A stretch of 64,000 nucleotides of DNA from DASXRC01 sp036506495 (GTDB taxonomy: Bacteria > Actinomycetota > Actinomycetes > Mycobacteriales > Micromonosporaceae). Below, piece by piece: positions 1-8,794 of this stretch. Within the stretch, counting starts at the first letter, position 1. Each line of letters begins with the position of its first letter. The stretch is taken from positions 29,849-93,848 of the forward strand of contig DASXRQ010000055.1 in NCBI GenBank assembly GCA_036506495.1, read 5' to 3'. Made by a program: the position numbers and the translations under genes. The notes beneath the pieces were generated by a model. The model made no database searches, had not been told where the DNA came from, and was given only the letters and a program-made list of their open reading frames with translations.

Positions 1-533
1 TACATGTTGGAAGCCGAGCCGAACAGCGCTCCGGGCTTGCCGAGCAGTCCCATCTGCCGCAGGAGCCAGTCGATGGGCGAGAAGATCGAGTCGAGCATCC
101 ACAACCAGGCGATTGACGACAGGGTGACCGGCGTCGTCCACGGCAGCAGCACGAGGAATCGCACCACCCACTTGCCCTTGAAGTCCGCGACTAGGATGTT
201 CGCAAGCACCTTGCCGAGCACCACGATCAGCACCATCGAGATGCCGGTGAAGATGAACGTGTTGCCGAGCGCGCGCCAGAACACCGGGTCATCGAAGATG
301 CGCCTGAAGTTGCGGAGCCCGACGAAGTTGAACGACGGATTGCCCGCCGTGACGTCGGAGAGCGCGAAACCGACCGCGAGGACGAACGGGACGGCCACGA
401 GCGCGATGATGTAGACGACGCTCGGCATCAGGAACAGCCAGGCCAGCGTCCCCTCCCGGTCCGCGAGGCGGCGCCGGCCCGCCGGGGCTACCGCCCTTTC
501 GGGGGTACGCGTGGCTGCAGTCGTCGCGGTCAT
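1..533 (-). CDS. Carbohydrate ABC transporter permease, MalF/UgpA type (3' end cut by window edge)
   Basis: Inner-membrane permease of a CUT1-type sugar importer. From ATG at 533 about 177 codons are visible before the edge removes the C-terminus, including the expected EAA loop that docks on the ATPase. A basic cytoplasmic N-terminus (about residues 1-27) is followed by a first membrane helix (about 31-56), the MalF-type segment FVGLRNFRRIFDDPVFWRAL (about 70-90), a second helix near 95-112 and a third near 125-145 (FLVLLPWTTPVTLSSIAWLW). The start overlaps the upstream stop of nothing; instead its ATG overlaps the ATPase stop by four bases (ATGA), so this gene is the one transcribed before or after in a coupled operon on the minus strand: lipoprotein, ATPase, permease. 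The substrate cannot be told from sequence. The family call is firm. Confidence 0.9.
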   Translation of the reverse strand, partial: MTATTAATRTPERAVAPAGRRRLADREGTLAWLFLMPSVVYIIALVAVPFVLAVGFALSDVTAGNPSFNFVGLRNFRRIFDDPVFWRALGNTFIFTGISMVLIVVLGKVLANILVADFKGKWVVRFLVLLPWTTPVTLSSIAWLWMLDSIFSPIDWLLRQMGLLGKPGALFGSASNM

Positions 534-1567
534 AACCGAACCGCCTCCGTCCGCTCCCCGGTATCCACCGCGAAGAACCGCAGCCGATCCCGGGCCACGG
601 CGAAGTCGTACGTCTCGCCCGCGCTGATCGGCGAGGTCACGGTCGCGGGCAGTCGGGCGACCACCCGGGTGGCCTCACCGATGCCGGTGACCGTCCCGTA
701 GACATGGCGGTCGCCGGACAGGTACTCGATGCGGTCCACCGCCAGCGGCACCTTCTCCCGGTCGGCACCGTTCGGTAAGGCGTCGGCGGGGAGTAGGTGC
801 TCAGGCCGGAAGCCGACGAGGCGGTCGTCGCGGTTCACCAGGTTCATGGGCGGCGAACCGATGAACGTCGCGACGAAGGTGTCGGCCGGATCGTCGTACA
901 CCTCGACCGGCGGGCCGACCTGGCGGACCTTGCCGTCGCTGAGGACGGCGATCCGGTCGCCTAGGCCCATTGCCTCGACCTGGTCATGCGTCACGTACAC
1001 CGTCGTGGTGCTGACCTCCTGCTGGAACCGCTTGAGCTCGTCGCGGGCGCTGGTCCGCAGCTTCGCGTCCAGATTGGACAGTGGCTCGTCGAGGAGGAAC
1101 ACGTGCGGTTCGCGTACGAGCGCGCGGGCCAGCGCCACCCGCTGCCGCTCACCGCCGGACAGCTGGCGCGGCTTGCGGGCGAGCAGGTGCTTGATGCCGA
1201 GCAGCTCCGCGGCCCAGGCCGCCTTGCGCTCCCGCTCGGCGCGGTCCATCCGGGCCGCGCGCAGCGGGAACACGATGTTCGCGAACACGGTCTTGTGTGG
1301 GTAGAGCGCGTAGCTCTGGAACACCATCGCGATCTTGCGGGCGCGCGGAGGCAGCCCGGTAACCACGTGTCCGTCGATGAGTACGTCACCGGCGGTCGGC
1401 TCCTCGAGACCGGCGATCGTGCGCAGCAGGGTGGTCTTGCCGCAGCCGGACGGCCCGAGGAGGACGAGGTACTCGCCCTCCCCGGTCGCCAGGTCGACGC
1501 CGTCGATCGCGCGTACCCGCCCGCCGTCGAACTCTTTGACGAGCTGCCGCACTTCGACGACGGCCAT
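530..1567 (-). CDS. Carbohydrate ABC transporter ATP-binding protein (MalK/UgpC family)
   Basis: Cytoplasmic ATPase that should drive the sugar importer encoded on either side. The 345-residue protein has Walker A GPSGCGKTT (about 38-46), a Q-loop in MVFQSYALYP, signature LSGGERQRVALARAL, Walker B VFLLDEPLSNLDAKLR and the switch histidine in YVTHDQ. A C-terminal TOBE-like extension (from about 235, with GFRPEHL) is typical of MalK/UgpC/MsmK proteins, which can serve several sugar importers. The start is placed at ATG 1567, which overlaps the TGA of the binding-protein gene (TGATG); a longer frame reaching to 1603 would run into that gene. Its own stop overlaps the permease start. Three overlapping genes indicate one transcript. 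Confidence 0.93.
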   Translation of the reverse strand: MAVVEVRQLVKEFDGGRVRAIDGVDLATGEGEYLVLLGPSGCGKTTLLRTIAGLEEPTAGDVLIDGHVVTGLPPRARKIAMVFQSYALYPHKTVFANIVFPLRAARMDRAERERKAAWAAELLGIKHLLARKPRQLSGGERQRVALARALVREPHVFLLDEPLSNLDAKLRTSARDELKRFQQEVSTTTVYVTHDQVEAMGLGDRIAVLSDGKVRQVGPPVEVYDDPADTFVATFIGSPPMNLVNRDDRLVGFRPEHLLPADALPNGADREKVPLAVDRIEYLSGDRHVYGTVTGIGEATRVVARLPATVTSPISAGETYDFAVARDRLRFFAVDTGERTEAVRL

Positions 1568-3018
1568 CAGGTCCCCCCGCCCACCAGGCCCCGCTGCCGC
1601 CACTTCGCGAAGACGGGCTTGATCTGGGCCTCGGCGGCCAGGGCCGCCTGCTTCGGGTTCATCTCGCCACGGGCGGCCCGGGCGAACATGTTCGGGATGA
1701 TGAACGTGCTGAAGACCTCGCCCTCGGCCGTGTTCGAGGGACCGGGGTGGCCGATGTTGGTGCTCCAGTTGGTAGCCTCAGCCAGGAACTTCAGCTTGTC
1801 GGCCGGCTTCGAGCCGAACGGGTCGTTGGCCAGCCAGCCGTTCAGCTGCGGCGTGAGCTTGTCCCAGGCGCAGAAGTCGTACAGCTTGCTCGCGTACGTC
1901 GCCGCGGCGAAGTTCGCCGTGTAGTGCAGCAGGAACTCCTTGGCCGCGTCGGGGTTCTTCGCGTACTTCCCGATGATCCAGTTGTACATGACGTGCTGGG
2001 CGGCGAGCTGCGCCTTCGGGCCGCGCAGCGCCGGGACGAACAAGACGTCGTCGGCCACGGTCGCGTTGGTGCCCTGCGCGGTGCGGTACGCCGAGATGGA
2101 GTTGACGATGTACGACAGCTTCCCGGCGACCAGCCCCTGGTTGTTCGAGGCGGCGTTCCACGAGAAGACCTCGTTGGTCATCGTCTGCTTGAACAGCTTG
2201 GACATGAACTCGATCGCGGCGACCGTCTCGTCCGAGTTGACCACGACGTTCTCGTTCGCGTCCTGGATCGAGGCTCCGTGTGACCACATCAACGCCCGCA
2301 GGACCATGTTGGAGTCGATCTCCTGGGACATGCCCAGGCCCATCTGCACGCCCTTGGACTGCTTGATCTTTGTGCCGCCGTCGAGCAGCTCGTCCCAGGT
2401 GCTCGGTCCGCTCCCGAAGCCCGCCGGCTCCCAAAGCGACTTGCGGAAGTTGCCCGGGTCGGGCACCCAGCCGGGCGAGTACGCGAAGAACTTCTTCGTC
2501 GTCGGATTGAAGGTGGACTTGCGGCACAGCTCGAGCTGCTTACCCCAGCGTTTGACCGCCTCGTCGGTGACGTCCTTCATGTCGAGCACGCTCGGCTCGA
2601 ACTGGGACAGCGGCGCGATGAACTGGACCAGGTCGTGTCCCTGTCCGGCCTGGATCTCGGACGCGATGCGCGTGGTGATCTGCGCCTGGTCGATGTGGTC
2701 GACGGTGACGTTGACGCCGACCTTGCCGCCCCAGTCCTTGACGAACTTGTCGAACCATGTGTCGTGGCTGGGCACGAAGTGGCTCCACAGCAGAATCTTC
2801 AGATCGCCGGAGAGCTTCTTGCTGGGCTCCGCGAACGTCTCCTGTGGAGCGCCGCTGGCGCCCGCGGCCGGCCCGCCGGTTCCGGACTCTTCGCTCGCAC
2901 ACGCCGCGAGCGGGCCCGCCAGCGCCGCGCCGAGGGCGGCCGCGCCGGTGGTGCGGAGCATGTCTCGGCGGGTTCTCGGGGTACCTAAGAAGCCAGGACG
3001 AATGGTGTCATCGGACAT
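1567..3018 (-). CDS. Extracellular sugar-binding lipoprotein of ABC importer
   Basis: Solute-binding protein of the importer, probably membrane-anchored outside the cell. The 483-residue product starts at ATG 3018 behind GAGGAG (seven bases upstream). Its N-terminus carries a Tat-like twin arginine (RTRRDML, residues 16-21), a hydrophobic stretch and the lipobox LAAC with Cys40, followed by a Gly/Ser/Ala linker. The rest looks like a family-1 extracellular binding protein (segments FIAPLSQF and YNWIIGKYAKNPDAAKEFL). A Tat plus lipobox combination is common in actinobacteria. It is the first gene of the importer operon; the 142-bp gap to adoK should hold its promoter. The ligand is unknown, though the associated ATPase points to a carbohydrate. 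Confidence 0.9.
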   Translation of the reverse strand: MSDDTIRPGFLGTPRTRRDMLRTTGAAALGAALAGPLAACASEESGTGGPAAGASGAPQETFAEPSKKLSGDLKILLWSHFVPSHDTWFDKFVKDWGGKVGVNVTVDHIDQAQITTRIASEIQAGQGHDLVQFIAPLSQFEPSVLDMKDVTDEAVKRWGKQLELCRKSTFNPTTKKFFAYSPGWVPDPGNFRKSLWEPAGFGSGPSTWDELLDGGTKIKQSKGVQMGLGMSQEIDSNMVLRALMWSHGASIQDANENVVVNSDETVAAIEFMSKLFKQTMTNEVFSWNAASNNQGLVAGKLSYIVNSISAYRTAQGTNATVADDVLFVPALRGPKAQLAAQHVMYNWIIGKYAKNPDAAKEFLLHYTANFAAATYASKLYDFCAWDKLTPQLNGWLANDPFGSKPADKLKFLAEATNWSTNIGHPGPSNTAEGEVFSTFIIPNMFARAARGEMNPKQAALAAEAQIKPVFAKWRQRGLVGGGT

Positions 3019-3160
3019 CGTGGGCTCCTCTTTTCGGGGGATACGAGCCGACGTTAATAGCCCATGACGGATGCCACTAGTTTCCGAGACCGGGGCGTTA
3101 CGAAAGCGCGCCGAGCGGTCAGATTCCATCGCCGGCCGGTGTGAACGGCGCGCCGGACGT

Positions 3161-4138
3161 TCAGGCGGCCAGATGCGCGCGGACCTCGTCGGCGGCGTCG
3201 TCGCCGTACGACTCGGCGAGCCGCTTGACGAAAATGTCCGGCCGCACCTCGTACTCCTGCGTGCCGACCGTCTCCAAGACCAGCGTCGCGAGCAGCGCGC
3301 CCACCTGGGCGGCCCGTTCGAGGCCGAGATCCCAGGAAAGGGCCGAGAAGAAACCCGCCCGGAACCCGTCGCCGACGCCGGTCGGGTCGTACGCCTGGAT
3401 CTCCCGCGCGACCGGCACGTGGATCCGGTCGATGCTCCGACCGGTGATCTCGACGCCGTGCTTCCCGAGCGTGGTCACGCGGATCGCGACCCGGTCCAGC
3501 ACATCCGCGTCGGACAGCCCGGTCTTGGACTCCAGCAGGGACTTCTCGTAGTCGTTGGTGAGCAGGTAGGCGGCGCCGGCGATGAGCCGGAGCACTTCCT
3601 CGCCGGACATGCGGGCGAGCTGCTGCGAGGGGTCGGCGGCGAAGGCGTACCCACGCTCGCGGCACTCCTCGGAATGCCTGGTCATCGCGTCCGGGTCGTT
3701 CGCGCTGACCAGCACGAGGTCGAGGCCGCCAACCCGGTCGGCGACCGGGGCGAGCTCGATGTTGCGCGCCTCCGCCATCGCGCCGGCGTAGAACGAGGCG
3801 ATCTGGCACATGTCCTCGTCCGTGGTGCAGACAAACCGGGCGGTGTGCGCGACGTCGCTGACGTGCACGGACTCGCAGTCCACACCGTGCCGCTCCAGCC
3901 ACGACCGGTAGTCGGCGAAGTCCGCGCCGACCGCGCCCAGCAGGATCGGGCGGAGCCCGAGTTGCGCCATTCCGAACGCGATGTTCGCCGCGACCCCACC
4001 GCGCCGCACAACAAGGTCGTCAACGAGGAACGACAGCGACACCTTGTGCAACTGGTCGGCTATGAACTGGTTCGCGAACCGGCCCGGAAAGTGCATCAGG
4101 TGGTCCGTGGCGATCGAGCCAGAAACGGCGATCTTCAT
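3161..4138 (-). CDS. adoK: Adenosine kinase of the PfkB family
   Basis: Phosphorylates adenosine to AMP in purine salvage. The protein has 325 residues, the length of the mycobacterial enzyme, and the same N-terminal pattern (GSIATDHLMHFPGRF, then HKVSLSFLVDDLVVRRGGVA). The PfkB C-terminal signature DPTGVGDGFRAGFF lies at 251-264 with the presumed catalytic base Asp257. Actinobacterial AdoK resembles ribokinases more than eukaryotic adenosine kinases, so activity on another sugar cannot be excluded. ATG 4138 is preceded by GAGGT. It sits downstream of erpA on the same strand, as in M. tuberculosis (Rv2202c/Rv2204c, from memory), but a large inverted repeat separates the two and may end erpA transcripts. 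Confidence 0.85.
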   Translation of the reverse strand: MKIAVSGSIATDHLMHFPGRFANQFIADQLHKVSLSFLVDDLVVRRGGVAANIAFGMAQLGLRPILLGAVGADFADYRSWLERHGVDCESVHVSDVAHTARFVCTTDEDMCQIASFYAGAMAEARNIELAPVADRVGGLDLVLVSANDPDAMTRHSEECRERGYAFAADPSQQLARMSGEEVLRLIAGAAYLLTNDYEKSLLESKTGLSDADVLDRVAIRVTTLGKHGVEITGRSIDRIHVPVAREIQAYDPTGVGDGFRAGFFSALSWDLGLERAAQVGALLATLVLETVGTQEYEVRPDIFVKRLAESYGDDAADEVRAHLAA

Positions 4139-4193
4139 GACTGACCTCGGTTCGCAGCGGCAGGCTGGTGCGCCGGTCAGCCTAGCTGAGTTT

Positions 4194-4323
4194 CTGGCCC
4201 TCGCTCCGATCGGGCGGCTCGCGCCGCCGAAGACCAGGGAGCGCAGCGAGGCCGCCCGCGGCGCCTGGGCTTGCCGGAGATGTGAACGCCGCGGCGCGAG
4301 CCGCCGAGCGAAGCGAGGGCCAG
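4194..4323. repeat. 33-34 bp inverted repeat between erpA and adoK
   Basis: Left arm 4194-4227 begins CTGGCCCTCGCT and ends GGCGGCTCGCGCCGC. Right arm 4291-4323 is its reverse complement apart from about three changes and one gap. The outer end of the right arm is one base from the erpA stop codon. The 63-bp interval contains another GAGCGCAGCGAGG copy, so the word GAGCG-AGCGAGG occurs repeatedly. The position suits a terminator for erpA, but the long loop and missing U-tract suggest a dispersed GC-rich palindromic element. Confidence 0.7.
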
Positions 4324-4324
4324 C

Positions 4325-4681
4325 TTAGTGGAAGGAGTCGCCGCACGCGCAGGAGCCCTGCGCGTTGGGGTTGTCGATCGTGAACCCCTGCGCGTCGATG
4401 CGGTCGGCGAAGTCGATCGTCGCACCGGTCAGGTACGGGGCGCTCATGCGGTCCACCACCACTTCGACGCCACCGAAGTCGCTGACGAGATCCCCATCCA
4501 GCGAGCGCTCGTCAAAGAACAGCTGGTAACGCAGACCAGAACAGCCGCCCGGCTGCACCGCCACGCGGAGCCGCAGATCGTCGCGGCCCTCCTGGTCGAT
4601 GAGCGCCTTGACCTTCTGGGCGGCGACGTCGGTCAGCACGACGGTGGTCGGGGCCTTGGTCTCGGTCTCGGGTGTGGTCAC
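4325..4681 (-). CDS. erpA: Iron-sulfur cluster insertion protein, HesB/ErpA A-type carrier
   Basis: A-type carrier that delivers Fe-S clusters to target enzymes in the cytoplasm. At 118 residues it has family length, with the three expected ligands: Cys47 in PGGCSGLRY and Cys111/Cys113 in SCACGDSF at the C-terminus. The GTG start at 4681 is supported by GGGAGC seven bases upstream. Likely clients in this window are NadA and LipA, both Fe-S enzymes; that link is inference. It corresponds in order to Rv2204c. The gene stands apart, with 159 bp upstream and an inverted repeat immediately after its stop. Confidence 0.92.
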   Translation of the reverse strand: MTTPETETKAPTTVVLTDVAAQKVKALIDQEGRDDLRLRVAVQPGGCSGLRYQLFFDERSLDGDLVSDFGGVEVVVDRMSAPYLTGATIDFADRIDAQGFTIDNPNAQGSCACGDSFH

Positions 4682-4840
4682 GGTATTAGCTCCCTGACGC
4701 CGGTGCGGTGAGGTCCGTACAAGCCAACGCTAGCCTGACGACCGCGGATTCCCAATCATAGTTACCCACTCCTGGTCGATTTTGACCCACATCACCCCGG
4801 CTGTCCGGCGCGGCCGGGCGGCCACGCAACACCACGTCGA

Positions 4841-5965
4841 TCATGATCGGCGAGAGAACTGGCGGGCCAGGCGGGCCGCCACCGCGCGCAGCCCCTCGGC
4901 CGGCTGGGCCATCGCCTCATCAAGGCCGCCGAAGTGGTCGACGAGGGAGTGCGTCTCCGTGACACCGGCGGCCGCCGCCTCTCGCCGCCCCGCGCTGACT
5001 CGGCCCGCGACCACGACGCACGGCAGACCCCGTTCCTGGGCCGCGGCGGCCACGCCGGCGACCACCTTCCCGCGCAGGGACTGGTCGTCGAAAGAGCCCT
5101 CCCCAGTGATCACGAGGTCCGCCACGTCGAGCGCCCGGTTCAGCCCGGACAGCGCCGCCACCAGCCCGATGCCCGACTCACACCGGCCGCCGAGCGCGAG
5201 CACCATGGCGCCCAACCCGCCCGCCGCACCGCCGCCCGGCAGCCTACCCAGCCCGGGCGGGCATCCGGGCAATGCCTCCTCGAGTACGCCGGCGAAGCGC
5301 TCCAGGGCGGCGTCGAGCAACAGGACGTCCTCCCGGCTCGCACCCTTCTGCGGGCCATACACGCTCGAGGCGCCGGCGATGCCCAGCAACGGGCTGTCGA
5401 CGTCGGTCGCCGCGACCAGCCGCACCGACCGCAGGCGGGGTTGACCGGCCAGCGCCGTGCAGGCGGCGAGCGCGGCGCCGCCGTAGGGCAGCGCGTACCC
5501 GGCGGAGTCCACCGGCGCGGCGCCGAGCGCGGCGAGCGCCCCGGCACCCGCGTCGTTCGTCGCCGAGCCGCCGAGCCCGATCACGATCTCCCGCGCGCCG
5601 CCCTCGACCGCCGTCGCTATCAGCACGCCTAGACCGTACGAGGTGGTGACCTTCGGGTCCCGCTCGTCCGGGGCGACCAGGTCCAGCCCGCATGCCTGGG
5701 CGCTCTCCACGTACGCGGTCTCGCCGACCATGAGCACGGCGGCCGGCGTCGGGCGGCCCAGCGGGTCGACGGCCTCGACGGCGGTCGGCTGCCCGCCGAC
5801 GGCGGCCTGCAGCACGTCCAGGAAGCCCGGGCCGCCGTCCGCCAACGGCCGGCAGACCAGGTCGTCGCCGGGCGCCGCCGAACGCCAGCCGTCCGCGAGC
5901 GCGGCCGCGACGTCCGGCGCCGAAAGGGTGCCGGCGAACTTGTCCGGGCAGATGAGTACGCGCAT
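4841..5965 (-). CDS. Glycerate kinase (GarK/GlxK family)
   Basis: ATP-dependent kinase of glycerate, linking glyoxylate or serine breakdown to glycolysis. The 374-residue protein starts MRVLICPDKFAGTLSA, the hallmark N-terminus of the PF02595 glycerate kinases, and contains the glycine-rich segments LADGGPGFLD, IGLGGSATNDAGAGALAALG and LVITGEGSFDDQSLRGK expected of that fold. ATG 5965 is taken as the start; the only other in-frame starts upstream would enter the intergenic repeats. It is divergent from nadA, and two GTGTGG-N5-CACA repeats lie between the two starts. It matches Rv2205c in the conserved gene order. Whether it makes 2- or 3-phosphoglycerate cannot be read from sequence. Confidence 0.9.
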   Translation of the reverse strand: MRVLICPDKFAGTLSAPDVAAALADGWRSAAPGDDLVCRPLADGGPGFLDVLQAAVGGQPTAVEAVDPLGRPTPAAVLMVGETAYVESAQACGLDLVAPDERDPKVTTSYGLGVLIATAVEGGAREIVIGLGGSATNDAGAGALAALGAAPVDSAGYALPYGGAALAACTALAGQPRLRSVRLVAATDVDSPLLGIAGASSVYGPQKGASREDVLLLDAALERFAGVLEEALPGCPPGLGRLPGGGAAGGLGAMVLALGGRCESGIGLVAALSGLNRALDVADLVITGEGSFDDQSLRGKVVAGVAAAAQERGLPCVVVAGRVSAGRREAAAAGVTETHSLVDHFGGLDEAMAQPAEGLRAVAARLARQFSRRS

Positions 5966-5973
5966 GGCGGCGA

Positions 5974-6019
5974 GTGTGGCAGGTCACAGGAGAACGGGGC
6001 GGGGTGTGGTATGCCACAC
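5974..6019. promoter_or_regulatory. Two GTGTGG-N5-CACA sites in the glycerate kinase/nadA divergent region
   Basis: GTGTGGCAGGTCACAG (5974-5989) and GTGTGGTATGCCACAC (6004-6019) have the same orientation and spacing and start exactly 30 bp apart. The second is an almost perfect palindrome. Paired operators about three helical turns apart are common for dimeric repressors. I do not recognise the regulator; NAD status or glycerate are guesses from the neighbours. Confidence 0.5.
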
Positions 6020-6055
6020 GGTGCCGACGCTCGTGCGCTCCCCCGCAGTGGGACG

Positions 6056-7234
6056 ATGAAGGGCGTGACTGCCACCTGGGTTGAGCCCGAGAACACGTCC
6101 GCGGCGTTGCTGCTGCTCGGCCGCGGCACCGACCCCGCCTCCGAGCGTGGCGTCGACTGCCCCGGTGACCTGCCCGCACCGAGCGACCCCGACCTCGTCG
6201 CCCGAGCCGCGGCGGCCAAGGCCAGGCTCGGCGACCGGGTATTCGTGCTGGGCCACCACTACCAGCGCGACGAGGTGATCCAGTTCGCCGACGTGACCGG
6301 CGACTCGTTCAAGCTGGCCCGCGACGCGGCCGCCCGACCGGACGCGGAGTACATCGTGTTCTGCGGCGTGCACTTCATGGCCGAGAGCGCCGACATCCTC
6401 ACCTCGGACGCGCAGAAGGTCGTGCTGCCCGACCTCGCGGCCGGCTGCTCGATGGCCGACATGGCCGCCCTGTCCCAGGTGGAGACGGCGTGGGAACGGC
6501 TCGACGACGCCGACGCCGCGGAGTCCACGGTCCCGGTCACCTACATGAACTCCTCCGCCGACATCAAGGGCTTCGTCGGACGCAACGGCGGCGTGGTTTG
6601 CACCTCGTCGAACGCGCAGCGGGCGCTGACCTGGGCGTTCGAGCGCGGCCAGCGGGTGCTGTTCCTGCCCGACCAGCACCTCGGGCGCAACACCGCCGTG
6701 CTGGAAATGGGTATCGAAGCCGATGACTGCGTGCTCTACGACCCGCACAAGCCCGGCGGAGGGCTCACCGCGCGGCAGCTGCGCGAGGCCAAGATGATCC
6801 TGTGGCGCGGGCACTGCTCGGTGCACGGCCGGTTCACCCTCAGCTGCGTACAGGAGGTCCGGCGCCGGGTGCCCGACGTCAACGTGCTCGTGCACCCCGA
6901 GTGCCGGTACGACGTGGTCTTCGCGGCCGACTACGTCGGCTCGACGGAGTACATCATCCGCACCATCGAGGCGGCGCCGGCCGGCTCGTCCTGGGCGATC
7001 GGGACCGAGCTCAACCTCGTACGCCGGCTGGCGCGCCGGCACCCGGACAAGCAGATCATGTTCCTCGACCGGACGGTCTGCTACTGCTCCACGATGAACC
7101 GCATCGACCTGCCGCACCTGGTGTGGGCGCTGGAGGAGCTCTCCGCCGGCCGGGTGGTCAACCAGATCACCGTCGACCCGGACACCGCGCGGCACGCGCG
7201 CGCCGCGTTGGACCAGATGCTCGCACTGCCGTAG
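6056..7234 (+). CDS. nadA: Quinolinate synthase NadA (4Fe-4S)
   Basis: Condenses iminoaspartate with dihydroxyacetone phosphate to quinolinate, the second step of de novo NAD synthesis. The 392-residue protein shows VLGHHYQRDEV (65-75), FCGVHFMAESADIL with Cys103, VHPECRYDVV and a C-terminal TVCYCSTMNRID, which supply the three cluster cysteines. ATG 6056 is chosen; an in-frame ATG at 6011 falls inside the operator-like palindrome, and GTG 6065 is possible. No clear Shine-Dalgarno decides between them. nadB and nadC, often adjacent in bacteria, are not in this window. The cluster is presumably loaded by A-type carriers such as ErpA. Confidence 0.93.
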   Translation: MKGVTATWVEPENTSAALLLLGRGTDPASERGVDCPGDLPAPSDPDLVARAAAAKARLGDRVFVLGHHYQRDEVIQFADVTGDSFKLARDAAARPDAEYIVFCGVHFMAESADILTSDAQKVVLPDLAAGCSMADMAALSQVETAWERLDDADAAESTVPVTYMNSSADIKGFVGRNGGVVCTSSNAQRALTWAFERGQRVLFLPDQHLGRNTAVLEMGIEADDCVLYDPHKPGGGLTARQLREAKMILWRGHCSVHGRFTLSCVQEVRRRVPDVNVLVHPECRYDVVFAADYVGSTEYIIRTIEAAPAGSSWAIGTELNLVRRLARRHPDKQIMFLDRTVCYCSTMNRIDLPHLVWALEELSAGRVVNQITVDPDTARHARAALDQMLALP

Positions 7235-7416
7235 GGCCACGCCCACCGAGGGTGAATCGCCCGCGGTGTGTGCCCCATCACCGGGCCCGGACCGCTATGC
7301 TGCCCGGGCGATGCGGGCCCGATCTGTTCGTAGTCAGGCGTCTCCGGGCGTTTGGCGCCTCCGAGCCCGGCCGCGGATCCCGCCCCCGCCCGCGCTCGCC
7401 GCCCGACCGCCCCGAT

Positions 7417-7421
7417 GGAGG
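7417..7421 (+). promoter_or_regulatory. Shine-Dalgarno GGAGG that fixes the TTG start of murA
   Basis: GGAGG ends five bases before TTG 7427. The in-frame ATG at 7415 lies on top of this motif and has no comparable site upstream, so TTG is the better start. Confidence 0.65.
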
Positions 7422-7426
7422 CCGCG

Positions 7427-8767
7427 TTGACCGACTTCGCCCGCACCGACGTTCTGACCGTCCACGGCGGCAGCCCCCTGCGGGGCCGGATCCGTGTGCG
7501 GGGGGCGAAGAACCTCGTCTCGAAGGCGATGGTCGCCGCGCTGCTCGGCGAGCGCCCCAGCCGGCTGTCCGACGTGCCGCGCATCCGTGACGTCGAGGTG
7601 GTCCGCGGTCTGCTGGAGCTCCACGGCGTCCGCATCACGGACGGCGACGAACCGGGTGAGCTGGTCCTCGATCCGGCGAACGTCGAACGGGCCAACGCCG
7701 ACGAGATCAACGTGCACGCCGGCTCGAGCCGGATCCCGATCCTGTTCTGCGGCCCGCTGCTGCACCGGCTGGGCCACGCGTTCATCCCCGACCTGGGCGG
7801 CTGCCACATCGGTCCGCGGCCGATCGACTTTCATGTGCAGGCGCTGCGCGAGTTCGGGGCGGTCGTCGCGAAGGAGCCCGAGGGCATGCACCTCACGGCG
7901 CCGAACGGCCTGCACGGCACGAAGCTCGAGCTGCCGTACCCGAGCGTCGGCGCGACCGAGCAGATCCTGCTCACCGCCGTGATGGCCGAGGGCGTGACCG
8001 AGCTGCGCAATGCCGCGGTCGAGCCGGAGATCATCGACCTGATCTGCGTGCTCCAGAAGATGGGCGCGATCATCCAGGTCCACACCGACCGCGTCATCGA
8101 GATCGAAGGCGTCCCCCGGCTCGGCGGCTACCGGCACCGCCCGATCCCGGACCGGATCGAGGCGGCCAGCTGGGCGGCGGCGGCGCTGGCCACCGGCGGC
8201 GGCGTGGAGGTGCTCGGCGCCCGGCAGGCCGACATGATGACGTTCCTCAACGTGTTCCGGGCGGTGGGCGGCGCGTTCGACGTCGACGATTCGCCGTGCG
8301 GCGGCATCAGGTTCTGGCATCCCGGCGGCGAGTTGCGCGCGGTGGCCCTCGAGACCGACGTGCACCCCGGCTTCATGACGGACTGGCAGCAGCCGCTCGT
8401 GGTCGCGCTCACCCAGGCTCGCGGCCTGTCGATCGTGCACGAGACGGTGTACGAGCAGCGGCTGGGCTACACCGAGGCGTTGAACCAAATGGGCGCGACC
8501 ATCCAGGTCTACCGGGACTGCCTCGGCGGCACCCCGTGCCGATTCGGCCGGCGCAACTTCAAGCACTCGGCGGTCATCGCCGGGCCGAGCAAGCTGCACG
8601 CCGCCGACCTGGTGATCCCCGACCTGCGAGCGGGCTTCAGTCACCTGATCGCGGCGCTGGCCGCGGAGGGCACCTCCCGGGTGTACGGCGTTAACTTGAT
8701 CAACCGCGGGTACGAGGACTTCGAGGCGAAGCTCGCGGCGCTCGGCGCCCACGTCGAGCGTCCGTGA
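7427..8767 (+). CDS. murA: UDP-N-acetylglucosamine 1-carboxyvinyltransferase
   Basis: Transfers enolpyruvate from PEP to UDP-GlcNAc, the first committed step of peptidoglycan synthesis, in the cytoplasm. With the TTG start the protein has 446 residues. The N-terminal GAKN motif (26-29) and the active-site loop LGGCHIGPRPIDFH with Cys126 are present, so it should be sensitive to fosfomycin rather than carry the Cys-to-Asp resistance change. The C-terminal DLRAGFSHLIAALAAEGTSRV is also typical. Many actinobacteria have two murA-type genes; which one this is cannot be told here. The 192-bp gap after nadA suggests its own promoter. Confidence 0.9.
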   Translation: MTDFARTDVLTVHGGSPLRGRIRVRGAKNLVSKAMVAALLGERPSRLSDVPRIRDVEVVRGLLELHGVRITDGDEPGELVLDPANVERANADEINVHAGSSRIPILFCGPLLHRLGHAFIPDLGGCHIGPRPIDFHVQALREFGAVVAKEPEGMHLTAPNGLHGTKLELPYPSVGATEQILLTAVMAEGVTELRNAAVEPEIIDLICVLQKMGAIIQVHTDRVIEIEGVPRLGGYRHRPIPDRIEAASWAAAALATGGGVEVLGARQADMMTFLNVFRAVGGAFDVDDSPCGGIRFWHPGGELRAVALETDVHPGFMTDWQQPLVVALTQARGLSIVHETVYEQRLGYTEALNQMGATIQVYRDCLGGTPCRFGRRNFKHSAVIAGPSKLHAADLVIPDLRAGFSHLIAALAAEGTSRVYGVNLINRGYEDFEAKLAALGAHVERP

Positions 8768-8794
8768 CGATTCGAATCGGCTACCCTTCACGGC

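Noticed and set aside
6011..6055. nadA start at ATG 6011
   Set aside because: This ATG is inside the operator-like palindrome, and the extra 15 residues have no resemblance to the NadA family.
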